Assembly: GCA_942490705.1 (NCBI GenBank)
Contig: CALNXY010000013.1
Span: 786,679 to 850,678, forward strand
Source: JAGRCP01 sp942490705
Lineage (GTDB): Bacteria > Chloroflexota > Anaerolineae > Caldilineales > Caldilineaceae
Length of the DNA: 64,000 nucleotides
Reading direction: 5' to 3'
The notes beneath the pieces are model-generated. The model was given only the letters and a program-made list of their open reading frames with translations, was not told the origin of the DNA and searched no databases. Both the position numbers and the translations under genes were made by a program. Below are positions 61,342 to 64,000 of this stretch, piece by piece. Each line of letters begins with the position of its first letter. Position 1 is the stretch's first letter.

Positions 61342-61470
61342 TACAGGGCGGCTGAAGTTAGCCGATAGTTCATTGTACTCAAACCCCGTTTACGGGGTGC
61401 TGTTCCATAGCCTCGTGGCTACAGAGCAACGCCCGCTCAAGCGGGCTAGTACACGATGGCGCAACTGTGT
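61339..61470. repeat. family C palindromic element (short form), abutting the oxidoreductase stop
   Basis: Begins TAGTACAGGGCGGCTGAAG, the TAG being the stop codon, and ends GCGGGCTAGTACACGATGG. It contains CCCCGTTTACGGGG and GCCCGCTCAAGCGGGC. The long form at 48063-48273, in opposite orientation, has the same ends plus an inner pair of hairpins. Confidence 0.78.
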
Positions 61471-61582
61471 CTCCACGATAGCGCCAATAGATCAAAAAGG
61501 CGTGGCAAATTGTAGCCCGCCCACTTCGTTAGCGGCTACTTTTTGATAGGCTGCAAACGAGTGTGGTTAAATGAGAAGATTC

Positions 61583-61803
61583 GGCCCCCGGCCCCCAATC
61601 CTGGGGGAGGCTTCGCTGGCTCTGCTAGGTCCCGTTGACATTTGGTCGTAACGTCCCCGGCACGGGCGGCGACCAGTCTGCTAATCGGATATTCTGCCGC
61701 CCGTGCCGGGGACGTTGCAGGCGCAAAGTCGGTGGTTTTCGCAAAGTCAACAGATCCTAGTCCGTCTGGCAGAGCGCTCCCCCCAAGGTTGTGGGGGCCG
61801 GAG
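61583..61803. repeat. palindrome interrupted by the MITE copy
   Basis: CGGCCCCCAATCCTGGGGGA (from 61588) is mirrored by CTCCCCCCAAGGTTGTGGGG near 61776-61800. The MITE sits between the halves with a duplicated CTAG. No gene lies in 61342-61876. Confidence 0.6.
61629..61756. mobile_element. 128-bp MITE flanked by CTAG, copy 3
   Basis: CTAG at 61625-61628 and 61757-61760. Ends GTCCCGTTGACATTT and AAAGTCAACAGAT; the centre has the ACGTCCCCGGCACGGGCGGC hairpin. It has exactly the length of the 59296 copy and is inserted in another palindrome. Confidence 0.85.
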
Positions 61804-61876
61804 GGCTGCCAAATCGCTAGCTCAATGGTGGACAGTTACTTACACATACAGTTACGTACCCATAAGGACAAAGTCT

Positions 61877-62929
61877 ATGTCTGAAAATAACACGATCAGT
61901 CCCGAAGCCGTTACCCAGGCGCTTAGCACCGTGCAGGAGCCTGAGCTGCATGACGATCTGGTCTCGCTGAACATGATTCGCGACCTGACCATCAGCGGCA
62001 ACAACGTCGCCTTTACGATCATGCTGACGACGCCGGCCTGCCCGCTGCGCAGCCAGATGGAGCAGGAGAGCATCGCCGCCGTGAAGAGCCTGGTGCCGGG
62101 CGTCAATAACGTGCAGGTCAACTTCGACGCCCAAGTGCGAGGCGACAGCCGCATTGCCGGCAAGCTCAACATTCCGGTCAAGAATATCGTCGCCATCGCC
62201 AGCGGCAAGGGCGGCGTGGGCAAGAGCACGATCAGCACCAATTTGGCCGTTGCCTTGGCCCAAGAGGGCGCCAAAGTCGGGGTGCTTGACGCCGACATTT
62301 ACGGGCCCAACATCCCCATCATGTTCGGGTTGGAGGGCAAGCCGCGCGTCGAAAACAACAAGATGGTCCCCTTTGAAGCCTATGGCGTGGAGGTCATCAG
62401 CATGGGCTTCCTCATGCCCGAGGGCGAGGCCGTGGTCTGGCGCGGACCCATGCTGCACAAGGCGATCCAGCAGCTCTTCACCGACGTGCGCTGGGGCGAA
62501 CTGGACTATCTGCTCGTCGATCTGCCCCCTGGTACGGGCGACGCCCAGCTCAGCCTGGCGCAAAGCGTGCCCCTGACCGGCGGTGTCATCATCACCGGTC
62601 CCCAGGAAGTCTCGGTGAGCGACGCCTGGCGCGGCGCGACCGCGTTCCAGCGCTTGGAAGTGCCGATTCTGGGCGTGGTGGAGAACATGTCGGGTGAAGT
62701 CTTTGGCAGCGGCGGCGGACAGCGGGCCGCCGAATTGATCGGTACCGAATACCTGGGCAGCGTGGAGTTGGATCCCCTGGTGCGCGTCGGCGGCGACAGC
62801 GGCCAGCCCATCGTGATCGCGGCGCCCAACAGCCCGGCCGCTGAATCGATTCGCGCGCTGGCGCGCAAGCTTGCCGCACGCATCAGCGTGATGAACCTGG
62901 CCCCGGATCCGGAGCTGAAGATTATTTGA
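61877..62929 (+). CDS. Mrp/NBP35-type ATPase, Fe-S cluster carrier (ApbC-like)
   Basis: 350 residues. The N-terminal DUF59/MIP18 domain (~8-90, ALSTVQEPELHDDLVSLNMI, TPACPLRSQMEQES) is followed by the P-loop domain with the deviant Walker A IASGKGGVGKSTISTNLA, then VLDADIYGPNIPIMFGLEG, LLVDLPPGTGDAQLSLAQ and ENMSG. The usual CxxC that holds the cluster near the C-terminal part (family ENMSxxxCPxC) is absent here: the segment reads ENMSGEVFGSGGGQRA, so the cluster-binding mode may differ. ATG 61877 has AAGGA eight bases upstream. It is a cytosolic cluster carrier. Confidence 0.94.
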   Translation: MSENNTISPEAVTQALSTVQEPELHDDLVSLNMIRDLTISGNNVAFTIMLTTPACPLRSQMEQESIAAVKSLVPGVNNVQVNFDAQVRGDSRIAGKLNIPVKNIVAIASGKGGVGKSTISTNLAVALAQEGAKVGVLDADIYGPNIPIMFGLEGKPRVENNKMVPFEAYGVEVISMGFLMPEGEAVVWRGPMLHKAIQQLFTDVRWGELDYLLVDLPPGTGDAQLSLAQSVPLTGGVIITGPQEVSVSDAWRGATAFQRLEVPILGVVENMSGEVFGSGGGQRAAELIGTEYLGSVELDPLVRVGGDSGQPIVIAAPNSPAAESIRALARKLAARISVMNLAPDPELKII

Positions 62930-62984
62930 TGGATCTACACGCCTCACGGCTACCGACAACATTGGTCCTGCGACCAGCCGGACC

Positions 62985-64000
62985 GGGCCACGGTGACCAG
63001 AACCGTTTGGGACGACCGACCGCCGCCCCGGGCTGAAGCCACGGGGCTATGGAGCAGCGCCCCGTCAACGGGGCTGGGGCATGGCGAGCGGATGGGTTAT
63101 CAAGCTCCCTTCCAGGGGGCGTCGCTTGATAGCCCCGTCCATTTATGGCGGGGCGGGCCACGGTGGCAAGAAGCGTTCGGGACGACCGACCGCCGCCCCG
63201 GGCTGAAGCCACGGGGCTATGGAGCAGCGCCCCGTGAACGGGGCTGGGGCATGGCGAGCGGATGGGTTATCAAGCCCGCTTCAGCGGGCGTCGCTTGATA
63301 GCCCCGTCCATTTATGGCGGGGCGGGCCACGGTGACAAGAAGCGTTCGGGATGACCGACCGCCGCCCCGGGCTGAAGCCACGGGGCTATGGAGCAGCGCC
63401 CCGTGAACGGGGCTGGGGCATGGCGAGCGGATGGGTTATCAAGCCCCCTTCAGGGGGCGTCGCTTGATAGCCCCGGCCATTTATGGCGGGGCGGGCCACG
63501 GTGACAAGAAGCGTTCGGGACGACCGACCGCCGCCCCGGGCTGAAGCCACGGGGCTATGGAGCAGCGCCCCGTCAACGGGGCTGGGGCATGACGAGCGGA
63601 TGGGTTATCAAGCCCCCTTCCAGGGGGCGTCGCTTGATAGCCCCGGCCATTTATGGCGGGGCGGGCCACGGTGACATGAAGCGTTCGGGATGACCGACCG
63701 CCGCCCCGGGCTGAAGCCACGGGGCTATGGAGCAGCGCCCCGTGAACGGGGCTGGGGCATGCCGAGCGGATGGGTTATCAAGCCCGCTTCAGGGGGCGTC
63801 GCTCGATAGCCCCGTCCGTTCACGGCGGGGCGGGCCACGGTGACCAGAACCGTTCGGGATGACCGACCGCCGCCCCGGGCTGAAGCCACGGGGCTATGGA
63901 GCAGCGCCCCGTGAACGGGGCTGGGGCATGACGAGCGGATGGATTATCAAGCCCGCTTCGAGGGGGCGTCGCTCGATAGCCCCGTCCGTTCACGGCGGGG
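62985..64000. repeat. tandem array of 169-170 bp units, each with four hairpins (continues past the window)
   Basis: The phrase GGGCCACGGTG begins units at 62985, 63155, 63324, 63493, 63663 and 63832; the sixth unit ends at 64000, the window edge. Each unit carries GCCCCGGGCTGAAGCCACGG(GGC), GCCCCGTgaACGGGGC, a CAAGCCCGC-type stem whose two sides differ between units, and GCCCCG-loop-CGGGGC. Single relatives of these hairpins are at 48063-48273 and 61339-61470. There is no reading frame with coding character and no spacer of unrelated sequence between repeats. Confidence 0.93.

Noticed and set aside
61703..61876. Upstream extension of the Mrp gene
   Set aside because: It runs through a MITE and a palindrome; the ATG at 61877 has a ribosome site and begins the DUF59 domain.
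62985..64000. CRISPR array
   Set aside because: The repeated unit is 169-170 bases with no alternation of short repeat and unique spacer, and no cas genes are nearby.

Overview
The window is GC-rich bacterial chromosome with compact operons, fused or split respiratory subunits, many exported proteins and an unusually high load of small palindromic repeats in the gaps. The best guess is a member of the Chloroflexota (Anaerolineae/Caldilineae type). That rests on the nuoC-nuoD fusion, the split formate dehydrogenase, the giant exported protein ending in LNLPIIFR, the kinase/nSTAND ATPase, and the partial complex I cluster. No rRNA or tRNA gene was recognised, so the assignment is inference.

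Layout. 1-2.6 kb: 3'-truncated nSTAND ATPase on the minus strand, a small protein, and a frameshifted secreted protein with a 14-residue repeat. 2.9-5 kb: minus-strand repair/redox operon (exonuclease III, CDGSH protein, GNAT) with a yaaA remnant. 5.2-16 kb: M16 lipoprotein protease, DEAD-box helicase and a 1,820-residue surface protein. 16.6-18.5 kb: NarL-type two-component pair. 19.5-23 kb: eroded accessory region with arsR, an AHSA1 remnant, a YdeI-like gene, an FAD-oxidase remnant, GNAT, a TIM-barrel protein and a CPCC protein. 23-26.3 kb: sulfatase and a lipoprotein hydrolase.

26.8-35.4 kb is a formate dehydrogenase region: a NuoE-NuoF fusion, kynureninase, an EamA transporter, a small Fe-S subunit, and a catalytic subunit read through an in-frame TGA. 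The TGA is followed by a convincing bacterial SECIS hairpin, so the enzyme is very probably a selenoprotein. A Phd/PIN toxin-antitoxin module with its own promoter and operator lies between fdhA and fdhD. 35.5-43.5 kb holds housekeeping and signalling genes (sugar isomerase-like, VOC enzyme, HEAT-like protein, obgE, nadD, S41 protease, OmpR regulator).

43.5-53.7 kb is a minus-strand radical-SAM and Fe-S block. It contains one SPASM-type radical SAM protein, three radical SAM proteins with an N-terminal B12-binding-like domain, rhodanese, NifU C-domain, HesB/ErpA, MoaA and a SufR-like Fe-S sensor. Three of its promoters share an AT-rich motif around the -35 box, two of them with 16 identical bases, which points to one regulon. 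54-57.9 kb is nuoB-nuoCD-nuoI behind two good promoters. 58-63 kb holds a UPF0173 hydrolase, a CxxC protein, an FAD oxidoreductase and Mrp. From 62,985 to the window end lies a tandem array of 169-170 bp units, each made of four hairpins.

How they fit together: MoaA (molybdopterin), FdhD (sulfur transfer), the Fe-S carriers and the flavin/Fe-S subunits all serve the formate dehydrogenase. The Fe-S carriers and SufR also fit the demand of the radical SAM enzymes. The intergenic DNA carries at least two structurally convincing MITEs with target duplications and several REP-like families. Some of these supply or abut the stop codons of neighbouring genes.
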